Below, piece after piece: positions 35,348 through 47,676 of a DNA stretch of 64,000 nt. Every line of letters begins with the position of its first letter. The first letter of the stretch is position 1. Below the pieces are notes generated by a model. The model searched no databases and had not been told where the DNA came from. It worked only from the letters and a program-made list of their open reading frames with translations. Both the position numbers and the translations under genes were made by a program. Origin of the DNA: Hyaloscypha bicolor E (Eukaryota; Ascomycota; Leotiomycetes; Helotiales; Hyaloscyphaceae); assembly GCF_002865645.1 (NCBI RefSeq), contig NW_020194512.1:3637183-3701182 (forward strand), in the 5' to 3' direction.

Positions 35348-37091
35348 ATGTCGATATACGGCCATTTCCACGTTTCCTGGGCGTCGGCAATCTACCTGGA
35401 GCTGGCGCTTTATGTCTTCCTCGCAATTGTCCTTTACGCAAGTCTCACAGTCTCCAATATAACAGCAATTCTAACTTTACGTCTAGTTCATCCTCATCTT
35501 CTCCTACCGTCTAACTCTACATCCGCTGGCCAAATATCCAGGACCGTTCTTCGCGCGTATTTCGGATTGGCCTCTCGTTCTGCATTGCTATAGAGGTGAC
35601 AGACATCTTTGGGAGTACGCAAACCACAAGAAATACGGTTCGCACCTTATTCAACACCCCTCTCCATTTTTTTACATTTTTTTATAAAAAAAAAGTAGAT
35701 CACTGATATCATTTTGAGGTCCCATTGTTCGCTACGGTGCGAACTCAATCTCAATCTCTTTGCCAAATTCCCTTTCTGCAATCCACGGCCCCAAAGCCAA
35801 TGTAAAGAAAGGATCTTGGTACAAGACACTGGATATCAGCGCCGGTGCTCCATCCGTGCAAATGGAGATCGACAAGCAGCAGCACGCTCTCCGCCGTCGC
35901 TTCCTAGCCCCCGCATTCAGCGAAAAAGCCCTCAAAGAAGCCGAGATATTGATCATGATCAGCGCTGAGAAGCTCTCGCATGGCCTAGCGAAAGGAGGCG
36001 AGGAGCGATGGTCACCACCGAAGAACATGAGTGACTGGGCGACGTATTTCGGTTTCGATTTCATTAGTGATTTGGGATACGGACGGAGTTTTGGGATGTT
36101 GGAGAGGGAGGATAATACCTGGATTCCGGGAGTGCTGAAATCCGCCTCGAAGTTTATTTATTATGTGGGGTATTTGCCTTTCATTGAGGTTGTTCGCCCG
36201 CTTATGGGGAGCTGGGTGCAGGATTATATCGGGGGGCAGGAAGCGGCGGATTCATTGAAGTATACGAACTTGGCGAATGCAAGGTTGGCGGAGAGGATGG
36301 ATTTGGAGAAGCGTTTGAGGTTGCAGGACAAGGAGCTCGAGAGGAAAGACACCTTTCATTACCTCCTCAACAGCAAGGATCCTGTCACTGGAAAAAAGTT
36401 CACGACCGAAGAACTGCAGGCAGATTCCGCGTTGATTATTGCTGCCGGGAGTGACGGTGCCGGGCTCACGCTTTCAGCCTGTATTTTCTACCTTCTCAGT
36501 AACCCGACGACCATGGGACAACTCGTTCGCGAGATTCGAGAAAACTTCAAGTCTGTCCAGGAGATACGCAATCCGAAATTAGGTGCTCTCCCATATCTGC
36601 ACGCATGCATCGAAGAAACCTTGCGAATGAATCCTCCAAAAGCCAGTTCGCTTCCGCGCGAGGTTTTAAAGGGCGGTCTAACGATTGATGGACACTTGAT
36701 TCCCGAAGGCATCACGGTTGGAACACCACTGTATGTCATCCATCACGATCCGAATATCTTCCCAGAACCATGGTCGTTTCGGCCAGAACGTTGGATTGCC
36801 TCCCCGTCAAATAGCTACACCTCGGAAAGGGTTTCGGCGGCCAAAGCAGCATGTGCACCTTTCCTGGTTGGGCCCTTGAACTGCATTGGGAAGAACATGT
36901 CTTATATCGCATTGAAATTGGCATTGGCCCATATTCTCTTCTGCAATGACGTCAGGATAAGTGGGGAGTTGACAGGTGGAGGGGGAAAGGACAAGGTGGA
37001 TGGAAGGCAACGGGAAGGAGAGTATCAAATGGAAGATTGGATTCTCGGTTTCAGGGATGGTCCGATGGTAGAGGTTAAGATTAGGCAGTGA
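35348..37091 (+). CDS. Cytochrome P450 monooxygenase, 3 exons
   Basis: A microsomal P450 of about 534 aa. Exon 3 (35719-37091) is secure. Exon 2 (35487-35637) supplies the proline-rich hinge LHPLAKYPGPFFARISDW and DRHLWEYANHKKYG, joining to PIVRYGANSISIS. Exon 1 (35348-35428) supplies the membrane anchor YLELALYVFLAI, but its donor (GTCCTT) is weak and the boundary is uncertain. Seen: I helix AAGSDGAGLTLSA (about 319-331), the ExxR motif E377-T-L-R380, FRPERW (about 431-436), and the heme loop FLVGPLNCIG with the ligand C466. The loop deviates from the usual FxxGxRxCxG: leucine replaces the arginine that normally contacts a heme propionate. The substrate is unknown; no biosynthetic cluster surrounds it. 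Confidence 0.9.
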
Positions 37092-37600
37092 AGTCGGTGT
37101 AAGCTTCACTGGTCCTTGAACTCGCAAGGTGCATGAGAAAAGAAGTTTGAAACGTTGGATATGGGTTTCCATTTATTCATTTCTAAGATGGGGTCAATAT
37201 GGAACAGACCTAAAGGTCATGAATACCCAGTGGGGCAAGGTCTTGTGTTTTGTTCTCATCGGCGGAGTCAGCGTGCCTCGTTGCTACCTATCGCTGCTGT
37301 TCTGGGATTTTTCTTTCTTCGCTCGTCAAAGACCCCATAATATCAGCCATCTCGATCAATCTTGGAAAGGGCATCAATTTGAAGTGTTACGATTGAAATA
37401 AGCAAGGAAGCCTCTGAGAGCTGGACGGAAGGGGTTGATGCTTTACTTAAACTGATTTACCCAGAAAACATTATTGCCAGACAAAAAGAATCAATAATTC
37501 CTGTGGAAAGACATAGCCATATACATCCTCAAAACAGCACGACAGTTTCCCTACTGCCTCAACCAGTGTGAGAAAGAAATACTCGAAGTATTCATACTAC

Positions 37601-37616
37601 TCATGAATATTCATGA
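37601..37616. repeat. 16-bp palindrome TCATGAATATTCATGA; second near-copy at 37681-37694
   Basis: A perfect 16-bp dyad. Its first 14 bases recur exactly at 37681-37694, 80 bp further on. The context is AT-rich intergenic DNA. Confidence 0.6.
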
Positions 37617-38258
37617 TTAGTGTTGAATAGAATATAAGTAGCGTAAAACTCAAAAAATTTGAGCAGAGTAGAATATATAATCATGAATATTCATCAATAC
37701 TAGTAATTTGCGAGGTGTTTGTTAGTAGGCAATAAGACAATAGAAAGAATCAGTGAGCTGTGAAGCTACAGTATCAAATTCAGTACAGAACTAATCTCTG
37801 TCCCTCCTGTGAGGTCAAGGGAAGCCTCCTCTAAATAGGAGGCCCCGATAACGTATCCGTTCAGCTGCCACCAGGTGCGCCTTTCCGTGATCAAATGTAC
37901 CGCAAAATTGTAGCGAATTGGAGGCTTTAAATCAAGGATTCTAACGATATGATTTGTAAATCGAGTTTGTCTAAATGTGCACGGGCCAGGGCGCACGTAG
38001 TGGCAGCTAAACGGATAAGGTAATATTTTTTTCACCCACTAAAAATTATTAGAAATAATAGCACCCTGCCCTGCTTTATACGCACTACCTCACTGAAATT
38101 GAGGTCCCTTTCTTATAAACCATTAGTGCACTCATATATGTATATATATAACTCACAAAGAAGTAGCTAAAATAAACCATTAGTGGCTACCCCTATACTT
38201 CTAATTTTAGAATATGTCGTTGCTGCCTTTTCCCTTTGCAATAGCTGCTATTGTGCCA

Positions 38259-38468
38259 TTATAACCTTTGCCTTTGGTATAGCTCCCTTAATTCGATTTC
38301 GAAGTATTCCCAGCGAACTCCATACTTCCTAATAACTTGGTATATTGATTTCTTCTTGTTTTGGTCGAGATAATAGTCGTAGGCCATTTGAAGCCTTATT
38401 ACTTTAGGGAGCTTGTCGGGATTGCCGTCGTATGGGATAGTGAGTTTTCTTAACACGCATTTCGGCAA
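38259..38468 (-). pseudogene. Possible transposase N-terminal (psq-like HTH) relic
   Basis: A 69-aa minus-strand frame includes RLQMAYDYYLDQNKKKSIYQ followed by VIRKYGVRWEYFE. The pattern of a helix, a lysine-rich turn with S-I, then KYGV and a second helix, resembles the psq-type helix-turn-helix at the N-terminus of pogo/Fot1 transposases. No catalytic domain follows. This is an inference from pattern only; it could be a chance frame. Confidence 0.3.
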
Positions 38469-39446
38469 GTAGTAAAAGATTCAGAAAACGATTTATTTGG
38501 TAGTAAAGTGAGTTGTGGTGGTTAAATAATTATTATTTAAGTGGCGGTCAAAAAAAATTCTTGGGTGGTTGGGGGTTATGGGCGGTTGGCTAATAATACT
38601 TTTAGTGCCCAGACCGACAACCTTCAACCTTCGTCGACCGAGTCTGCAGAATGGCAGTCCACCATCCACTCAATATCCCAATCGCCGCACCAAAAAGCAT
38701 CCAACACACGATCCAGATTCGTTCAGGGTGCGTGCCATGACCTTCGCGGAACTTCGAGATGACACCCAGGGGATAAGTCAAAGAAGGCCAATGAGGAGGC
38801 TGAAGAATTTGAAAAAGAAGTATGAGTGCCAAGGGGCTGGGAACTCTGCTCTTTATTTGGGGTTTAGGCATGCCGGAATATAGTGTCACCTCCTAATGCC
38901 GATCGTCTTCTCTATCTGCTTGATTGCGCGTGTTGTGGGAACTTTTTTCGCATCCATGCGCCTGAAAACGAGGCGGTTGAAGGCTACGCAGAGTCTAACT
39001 GAAGTATTCTCTTCGTGGAGAAGAGGGAAACAAGATACATGTCGGAGATGGGTTTCAAGCGGTGTTGTTGGATTTCCGGAAGTTGTCGCCAACGTTTGGG
39101 CCATACTGGAATCCTCCAGCAGTTGCTTTCATTCCAGCCTTGGCCAGCCATCACAAAGAAATTGAATGGGAACAAGAGTTCCTGTCAACAAATTCAAAAT
39201 AATAATAGCGAGAGGACATATATCATGCCATGGAGGAATTGATCACTGCGAACGAGAACGTGATTGTGTGACCAGGAGTCTTTTGGGCAATTGCTCTCCT
39301 AATAGAATGCATTCAATGCAAATTCATTCTATCGTCGCCGTTATATTCATCGTCGTACAATATTACGATATCGGCCCTATGCAACCTCCGAGTCAGCATT
39401 GCGTAACAAAGATGGAATTCTAACTGAAATTGAAATGGTGTCCTAC

Positions 39447-40314
39447 CTACCCAACAACTTCTACTAAGTCCCCAAACAGTGGTGTAAAGCCATGCCAATA
39501 CGGATCCTTAATGTTCACATTCATCACAAAGAAGTAATCTGCCATCGCCTCCAGCTGCTTCACCATGCACGTCAAAAAGGTATTCGCCACATTCGGCAGA
39601 CTATGCGCCATGACCGGAGGCTGGGATTTCGGGTGACTGGAGACGCTCTGGAATTGTGCGAGGGTATCGAAGTGCATTTTGTTAACTCAGTTTAGGAAAT
39701 CATCTTCAAAGACAACCGCGATGTCGGATAGGTTAAGGTAGTTCCATACTCGGTCAGGGGTTATGCCTGGGTTATGGACTTCCTTCCACCATCAGTCAGT
39801 TCTGCTCATAGTCTTCAATCCACATGAGGGACAGCATGCCAACAAGTTTCTGCCCCAGACCCTTTGCACCCTTCACCATATTGTGCGCCGTTGTCAAATA
39901 TGAATAATTCCTCCAATCATACAACCCCAGAATCCCGTCAAAGAAGATGCCCTCAACCGTCATCTTGGCATTATTGTTGATCGTTCTCCCAGTCGCATAC
40001 ATGTAAATCTCCTGGGCCACCTGATCGATGCTCTTGCTAGTGTAGTTCGTAGCCACATACCACAGAGTACGAATATTGCTGTATGTTTTCAGCTTCGGGA
40101 TCTCGGTGACGTATGGAGCCTCGGGTTTGGAGTTGAGGCATGGTCCCGAACAGGGATTCAGGATGACGGTGAAGTTGACTTCGGGGTGCGCTTGTGCTCT
40201 GGTTGATGCGTTAGCTGTATTTAGTGCAGAAAGGAAGGCGGCGCATTACGCAGTGTAAAGGGGATTCCATACTCCTGTCCAGGGATAGATGTGCAGAGGA
40301 ACAAGGATCGACAT
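39447..40314 (-). pseudogene. Spherulin-4-like protein gene with in-frame TGA
   Basis: The reconstructed gene belongs to the spherulation-specific family 4 (Spherulin4), proteins of unknown biochemical role, TIM-barrel-like by family. Exon 1 (40314-40250) reads MSILVPLHIYPWTGVWNPLY. Exon 2 (40198-39844) carries AHPEVNFTVILNPCSGPC and VEGIFFDGILGLYDW. After an intron at 39843-39783, exon 3 reads VHNPGITPDRVWNYL and LSDIAVVFEDDFLN. An in-frame TGA at 39689-39687 follows, where tryptophan would fit, and the same frame then continues VNKMHFDTLAQFQSVSSHPK to SLPNVANTFL and stops at 39447. The rest of the conserved domain is therefore intact after the stop. The likely cause is one TGG to TGA change. 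There is no signal peptide on this start. If translated, the product would end about 80 residues early. Confidence 0.72.
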
Positions 40315-40896
40315 TGTGGACAGCCAGAGAGACTAGACAACCTGGAAGAAACAAGAGAAATCAAATATCTCAAATCTGCTTTTTTCTGAAGAAGAAGCGT
40401 TGTTTCAATGAAGTGGGGATATGTAGTCCTGGTCCATTGTAGAATTAACCTTAATAGTAAAGGGCATTAGATTAAAATGTTTATTTATCCCCACGGCAAA
40501 CCTCCAATCATACTGCACTAAGGACAGTAGTCGATCACCGGGTATTGCGACGTTGACAAATTGCTCTATAAATAGTGAACTAAGGAACCGGTTCACGGCT
40601 GTGACTACAGCCTAGAAGAGGAGGTCTGAAATGCATAGCACCAGGCTGCAAATGCCTAAACATAACGGAAACACGTGCCGCTTAGCGAACCCCTATTTCT
40701 TGCCCTTGCGAAGAACCTGCAACCACAAGACAATAGCAAAATTTTCGGGGCAAGCCCAACTTGGTGTGGTTATATCGATTATTCGTCTATAGATAATGCG
40801 GCTGAATCTCACGGCGAAAATGTAAGATGCACGCTTCCTCCCCGTCCGATCCTAAGCACCAAACGCCATCAATGCTTGCACTACCAACACAGACTC
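40315..40896. other. Intergenic spacer, no gene recognised
   Basis: About 580 bp between the spherulin-4-like gene start and the POL2 3' end. Only short frames without motifs are present. Confidence 0.45.
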
Positions 40897-43800
40897 CTAC
40901 AGTCCCCCCAAAACCTCATCAACAATAATCCCTAACATCCTCAACCCATAGCACTTCGCTACATTTCCATACACCTTAACTCTTCTAACAACCTCCTCCC
41001 TCTTAACTGTCTCGCTCCACTGCCCAGAACAAGCACAGTGTTCCATGAAATCATTAACTCTCACCCCTCCACAGCGCCCGCACTTCAAATCCTGTGTATT
41101 CCACTCCGTCACCACTCTCTCCACTTGCGCAATCATTCTCTCTTCAATTTCAAGACGATTGTACTCCGCATCACAGAATCCGCACTTCCATGGCCTCACG
41201 ACATCCGCGCCTTCGAGTGGGATGAGGTCTTCATCGCGGCAGAAATCGAGGTCTCGTGCCATGGTGCAGTTGTCGCAGATCACTTGTTGGATCTTCAATG
41301 ATTCAGAGGGGTTCTCAAATCGTGCTTCGGAGCTAAATTCTCGGATCTCGAACATGGAGAGCAGTTCTTTTCGTAGAAGACGTGCTTCCATGGTGATGTT
41401 CTTGTCAAGACTGAGGACTTGCATGAGACTTTTCACTAGCTGGAGTACTGGGCTCGAGAACTTCAGATGAGAACCAGGGAGCACGGGGAACGAGTAGTCG
41501 GATGCTAATTCGGGGTGGAGCATCTCATCTTTTTGGCGCCTGATCAGGCCTGCAATTTGGCGCTTTAAAGGCTTATCGAACTCCTTGCCTAGGATGATTT
41601 TGTCTTCTTTGTCCTCCCCGAGAGCACGAACAGGAAGCTGTGTTGGCCGAGGTGTGGATTCAACTCCATCAACGAGGGTCCGAGGCTTCTTGAGCTTGTG
41701 CATGATTTCTACGAACTCAACGACCCAGTCATGGAAGATGGGTTGCAATGGGGAAGGTAAGAACTTGCTCAGTTGCCAATGCATGACGCAATCCAGTGTC
41801 TGATTCTCGGCTTCCACCACTTCTGTGCAAGCTTTTCCGCCATAGTTGAATTCGTCATACCAGACCAGGTAATCCCAGTATTCTTTGATCTCGAGATCGA
41901 GGAAGTGGAAGAGGGGTTTGGCTTTGATGGATTTGAGGATGTATTGGCTGTATGCATATGCATTTCCGACTTCTGATTTGGTGGTCTGAAGCAGCAGTCT
42001 ATTGGCGTTGGCGAAGACGACGTGCGAGCCCACTCGCCGGAAATCGGTCATCAGTTGTTGAAATGCTTTGCGGGACATCATTTGGACATAGTAATGGAGA
42101 GAGCGGTCGTAGAGGAACGAATCGGGATTCTCGACCCAGCGGACGAGATGTTGGACCATGATATCGGCCATGTTGCTGCCCTTGCAGGCTTCCGTCCACC
42201 AAGCTTTGACCATTTCTCTGAGGACAGTGACGCCTGCTGTCGCGAAGGCATTGTCCGAGTAGAGAACACTGGTTCCATCGCTGGTTGCATTGTCTGACGG
42301 CGCGGCTGGGTTGAAGGAAATCGAATCACTTCCCTCGAGCTCGTTGATCAAGGACGAGGTCAAGATGGTGTTAATTGCAAGATTTCGGACATCGAGTTCA
42401 ATGCAAACCGAGGGGTAGGTTCCAGGGTTGTTTACAGAAGGCATCTGAACAGTATCCATGGGCCCGAGCACGTCATCTTGCTCATATCCAGCGTGGTCCG
42501 GTCTTGGGCCTCCAGACCACCACAACACGACATTGTTCTTTTGAAGGCGTCGAGCGTATGCGATATCGATCAAGTAACGTGGATCATCTCGTTCCAGATT
42601 ACAGAGTGGTACATCTCCATATCTTGCAAGCTCCGTGAGATGCAAGATCCACGATCCAAGACTGAGGTAATGGTTGACGAGACGCTTCGCAACGAATGCT
42701 TGCCATCCAAGCGGCGGCAGATTGCTGTCCGAGATCTCGTACTTCAGCGGCAGGACTGGGAAGTCGCCCAAAATGGAAACATCGTGAATAAGCATGCGTC
42801 TTTGTGGTGATTGGATGACGAGCATGAGAGGCCTCGACTCATCATTCTTCATTTTCTTGACTATGTCGCCAATTTCGAGGAGAGCTTTCCGTCTCGTCGT
42901 GACCTGGCTGGTCTTGAATTGGAGCTTTTCCTGGTATTGGAAACAAGTTTGCCATTCTTCGCCATTGGCATCTTGCTCCCGTTTCGTCATTGTATCTGCG
43001 TAGATCTTTCCAATGTTTGGCAGATCCTGCACCGAGTCCTTCGACTTTTGTAGAATCACCACATGAGCTTGTTCTTTTGCAGTCGAGAAAATCGCGAAAA
43101 CTTGTCTGTCACCAGCAACGACATGGTACAGGTAGAGATATGCCATCGGCGACTGTGCAAGGTATGGCTGTTTGGCGGGAGCTCTTTTAAGACCGGATAG
43201 ATCGAACCCAGACTCGAGACCCTTGCCCAGCACACCAGGTTGAGTCTCGTCGAATGTGCACAGGCTGCCCAGCTGCAGGACAGCTCGAACGTTGAGCGGT
43301 AATTGCTTCTCGTAGACGCCCTCGACACTGGGATGGTTGAATAGCAGTGACAGCTTCTGAGCATCATTCACATAGACATCCTCAGCCATTGTAAGTTTGA
43401 AGAGATGCACAGATGGATGTCCATTCGGGAGAGTATGGTTGACTTTCTGAGCATCGCAACCATCGACCTCGACATCCGGGAGCTCCCTGCCCTTCAGATT
43501 CAGGAAGACTTGTCTCGGTACATTGACTTTCAAAGTATGGACTTTCGAGTCAATGAGTACGAAGGCCAAGACAAGTCCTGGGGTTGTAGTCTCCCGAAGT
43601 TGAAGAACTTGCCAAGTACTTCTGAACAACATCTCGGCTTGGTTCCTGAAAGTAGCTCCAATGTTGTTCTGAGCACTGACTCGAGTCTCGCCGAACAGAT
43701 GTCGTCTCCGAATTCGAGCTTGCTTTTGAATCTTCCATTTCTGCTTTTGGTACTCGAGAAAGCCCTCATAATCCTTAGTGGGATCAGGCATCTTTTCGGG

Positions 43801-46800
43801 TAAAGCAGCATAAGGATTCGTCGAAATGGCAACAGCTGGCTCTGGCGACTTTCTCTTCTGAGACTTTTGTGTCGCCTGGGACAGGGCCGTTCCAATGGCT
43901 TTCGGCTTCAATAACTTGACACCAAAATCTTCCATATCCCCTGTTCCCCGGTCCAACAGGTTCGTGATCTCTTCCAGGGGAGCAGATTTGAAAAGATCAG
44001 TCATCTTCTTCTGCTTCAATTTATCATCCTTGACGTTGATCCTTCTCTGTAGCCACTCCGGATGTGCGACTCGTGGAACTGGATTTCGGACCTTCTGGAG
44101 AGCAGCTGGAATGGTGATCAATTTCTGGATGACGGACCCCAGGCGTTCGAGGTAATAATCCCAGTCCAGCAGCGCTCTCGGATCCATATTGGTAGGATCC
44201 TCCTTCAACCACTTCCTCAAGAAGTATCGCTTGACTGAGGTTTCTGCCGAGAAGATGGCAACAGGAATAGCTCGTTCTGTGACGGGCGCATTCTTGGGCT
44301 TCGCACAAATAATGTACTTGCAATTCAGACCCTTGTCTTTCACCATCTGCTCTCCCAGGAAATCAGCCAGCCGCTTCGCAGTTGTGATCGAGGTTGATTT
44401 CTGCGTTCCGTATTCCTCCAGGGTCTTGGACATGCTCCTGTTCTCACAAATGAGATCGATAAGCTCCTCGTCTGCAAGCGTCTCACCCTTTGAGTGCAAC
44501 ACATCGAGCCATTGGTTCGCGACTTTGGCAACAGCACCGTATGTCTCTGCCAGAGTTGTGCCTTCCAAGAAGAACTTGAAAATCTGCTGTTGGAAGATCT
44601 TGATGAGTTTCAGCTCTCCTCTTCGTTTGACCTCGAAACCCTTCAATTCGGCGAGACTGCCGTCGTCATTGAACACAGCATATCGTTTCTTCAAATTCTT
44701 GTCTTCCTCCTTTGACGTTGGCAAAATCATAGCTCGATAGGGGCCATCCACCTCGAAGAAGATAGAATTGTCGCTGTGAGTTTCATACTTGAAAGTCTTG
44801 GGATCCACGAGCGTTTGATACTGGTCGTTTGTGAATTTGGCATGAACAAGATGGTTCAACATGACGCAAGGGTATGAGATGGGGAGTTTCTTCCCGTTTT
44901 TGAGAGTGAAGCCATAATTTTCTGGAAATGTTGCGGGCAGCATACACCAGATACCATCAGTGTCAAGTTCCAGCGGTCGACCAATCCGTTCAACCAGCTG
45001 ACGAGCCATTTGAATGATATGAGCTCCAGTCAAGCAAGTGACGCCAGCCATCTCCATGGAATACCAACGAGACCCCTTCCGCATGACGTATCCATAGAAA
45101 GAATTGAGAATGACTTTGTGGGCTAGTTGGAGGGAGTCGAAAAGAACAATCATCTTCTTTCCGTTCTCAATCTCAGCAGCAGAGGCACCGGAGGCTTTCA
45201 GTGCTTCAGTCTTGCCTTTCCAGACTTTTTGCTTCCCTTTGTAATCGTACCGTCGGTCTCGGAAATCTCTCACAGTGTCGATATAAAAGGGATTTTCTCT
45301 TTGGCAAATGATCGCTTCTCGTTCAATAGTCATGGATTCGTGAATCTTGTGATAGATCTTCTGACTGTAAATCTGCAGACGTTTTCGAATCAACGAAGCT
45401 CGTTCGTCCTCCGTCAATTCTTGAAACGTCCGCGGTGGACTGTTGGGCCATTTTCCAGGGAATCTTTCATTCTCCAATGAGTTCCTGATCATGTTGTATT
45501 CGTCTCGTTTCGCAGGAAGGTACTCTCCTCTCCAGGCCCAGGGCATTCTTCGATCGCAAGTCTTTCCAGGTCTGTTGAAATCACAGGCCGCACAATCTGA
45601 CTCCTGGATCATAGAATCGGGTTGTAATCGATTCGTGGTCATGATATTGGGATACATGGACGCAACATCCAAATGGTAGATTAGAGGTCGCTCACTTCGG
45701 TTTGCAGTTGCCTTCAAAGAGTTCAACCGATCTGTAATTTGTTGCTTCACTTCGTCGTAATTTGTGACATCATCCAGTGACTTCTTCTCTTCGACGGTGA
45801 TACTGAATTTCAAAGCCGCATCCAGATCTGCGAGAAGTTCATCGATCGCGGTGGTGTCAACAGCGAAGTTGACAGGAATGTCCGCACGAAACACACCAGC
45901 CTCAATACTTTCGACGTGACCACCAACGTACGTCTCTGACTCCAATAGATGGCCTTCCCAGAAAGATTCTTTCGGTGAAACGTGCTTGTTTGGTAACACA
46001 ATCTCTTTTTGATAGGCCTGCACCATCAACAACATTTCGCAAAGAGTACCAGTTCCTTTTCGTAAGACGGAATCCGCCCCGAGCGGAATAATCGTACACA
46101 AGGAGAAAATGAAGGGATGCACGTATTTCATGTACAAATAATATGTCGCCACGGCATCCGATACCGAATATTCTGCCAGAACCTGTGGTCGCTCACTGGC
46201 ATACCGAAGCATGAGTTCCGGGTCTAGTTCATCTGGGTCGTATCCAAGTTTTGCTGTAGTGACTGCTTTCAGACCTCTACTCCCTTGCGGTAAATAACTG
46301 TCCCGGTTCACCCAGTGAAAGCAATCCATATGCACGCTGTAGTCGCAGCAATACTGATCATCGTTCCCTTTCCGCCAGCCAATTTCCTGGTACATGTCAA
46401 TTCCATTGACACTTGCTCGAGCATCCACAAATGGCCAATCGAAAAAGTCTCCGTTGTATGTTGCTATCACCGTAGGCCGTGCTTCTTTGATGTGTAAAAA
46501 GAATCGCTCAATGACAGCCTTCTCATCTGGTTCATTGAAGATCATGAAAGGTCCATCGTATTCCGGTTTTGGCGTGTATTCAAAATCTTCAATATCCTCG
46601 GATACAATTTCTCGATTCGTAATCAGAAACCCTTGCCCATCAATCATGTACGAAATCATCATAATCTGATCAATGGCTGCATCTGGGAATTTCAGGGGTA
46701 ACTTCGTCGTCTCGATATCGTATGCCATCACCACGGGATCTGCTCTCTGCAGCCGCTCTTCTAAACATTTCATTGTCGTAACGCCATGTTTCGCCTCGAC

Positions 46801-47676
46801 CGAGTACCATTTCCCGGTCCGTATATCTGCAATTATCAGCAACCAAACGAGATCCGGCAAGAGGACTTCATACCCAAGTCTATCATTACTCGCACATGAT
46901 AAGGAACATCCCATTCCCGAATATCCACAATGAAATCGCTAGCATCAGCAACAGAAACATTAAGTCGTCTATCGTCATCTCGGTCATCATCAAAAAGGTC
47001 GAATCCAGCATTTGCACTGCCACAATTAGTACTTTCCCTCTCTTCCCCCACAAAACGGGACATACCTGGCAACCTCAGCATACGTATCCATCGCATTCAT
47101 ATTTTTCTTGTTCTTCTCCGCAATCGGCATGATGTCCCTCCTCGCGGCCAGCAAATCACTGACATTGCTAAAGTTCAGCTGAAAGAACGTCCGCCTATAC
47201 CCCAGCAAATGATTCGGCATCTGCAGATCCTCCTTCTCCACCCTCTTCAAGCTCTTGACGACTCCTCCTCCAGGAGCTCTTTTTAACCACTCCTCCGCTT
47301 CTGCCTCGTGCCCCCTCTTCACCGCGACCAAGAAATAAGGATCATACCCCAACGTCGCCTTAAAGGTCCCCCCATCCTCCTCAATAAAATAGCAATCTAG
47401 ACCCGCTCGTCCACCCACGACTTTCCCGTCCTCAATACTTGTAGAATGGACGTTGACAAGCCAGCCGACCTTCTTCTTGCCCGACTCGTAGCGCGCAAAG
47501 CCCATCGCTTCGTCAATGGAGTGTGCGAGTTTGGTGGCTTCGCGCTTCTCGTCTGTGGAGGTCGCTTCATTGACGTGTCCTTTTGCTGCTGTGAAGGTTT
47601 TCGTTTTGCGGGGCCCATGGTAGGCTTGTTTTCCGCCGCGGCGGTACCCGTTCTTGGGCATTCGGGGCCCGGGCAT
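40897..47676 (-). CDS. POL2: DNA polymerase epsilon catalytic subunit, 3 exons
   Basis: This is the leading-strand replicative polymerase of the nucleus, with 3'-5' proofreading. Exons in order of transcription are 47676-47066, 47016-46874 and 46826-40897; introns are 49 and 47 bp, the first with a TACTAAT branch site. The product is 2227 aa, matching the family. Seen: DASDFIVDIREWDVPYHVR, the exonuclease I motif D288-I-E290 in MAYDIETTKLPLKFPDA, polymerase motif A DVASMYPNIMTTNRLQPDSM, the cysteine set CAACDFNRPGKTC typical of the epsilon catalytic half, motif B KVILNSFYGYVMRKGSRW, and motif C LELDTDGIWCML. The C-terminal half is the inactive polymerase module, ending with two cysteine clusters (CDNC ... 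WKCGFC and CGRCGG ... CACSGQW) that bind the accessory subunit. The promoter is shared with divergent COX20 (380 bp). Confidence 0.98.

Larger units (their letters stand above)
37092..39446. other. Repeat-rich, AT-rich intergenic stretch
   Basis: About 2.35 kb with no intact gene. It contains two copies of an AT-rich palindrome 80 bp apart (37601 and 37681), two copies of ATAAACCATTAGTG near 38116 and 38173, an alternating TA run near 38145, and a short helix-turn-helix-like relic at 38259-38468. It looks like degraded mobile-element DNA. Confidence 0.45.

Noticed and set aside
35348..37091. A secondary-metabolite cluster centred on the P450 gene
   Set aside because: No backbone enzyme (polyketide synthase, peptide synthetase, terpene cyclase) is present in the window; neighbours are a permease and a rhodopsin-like protein only.
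39687..39689. Reading the TGA in the spherulin-4-like gene as programmed readthrough
   Set aside because: The following bases (GTT) are not the TGA-CTA readthrough context known in fungi; a nonsense change is simpler.
44189..44740. Plus-strand frame of 183 codons inside POL2
   Set aside because: It lies wholly antisense to the conserved polymerase domain; its openness follows from codon usage of POL2.
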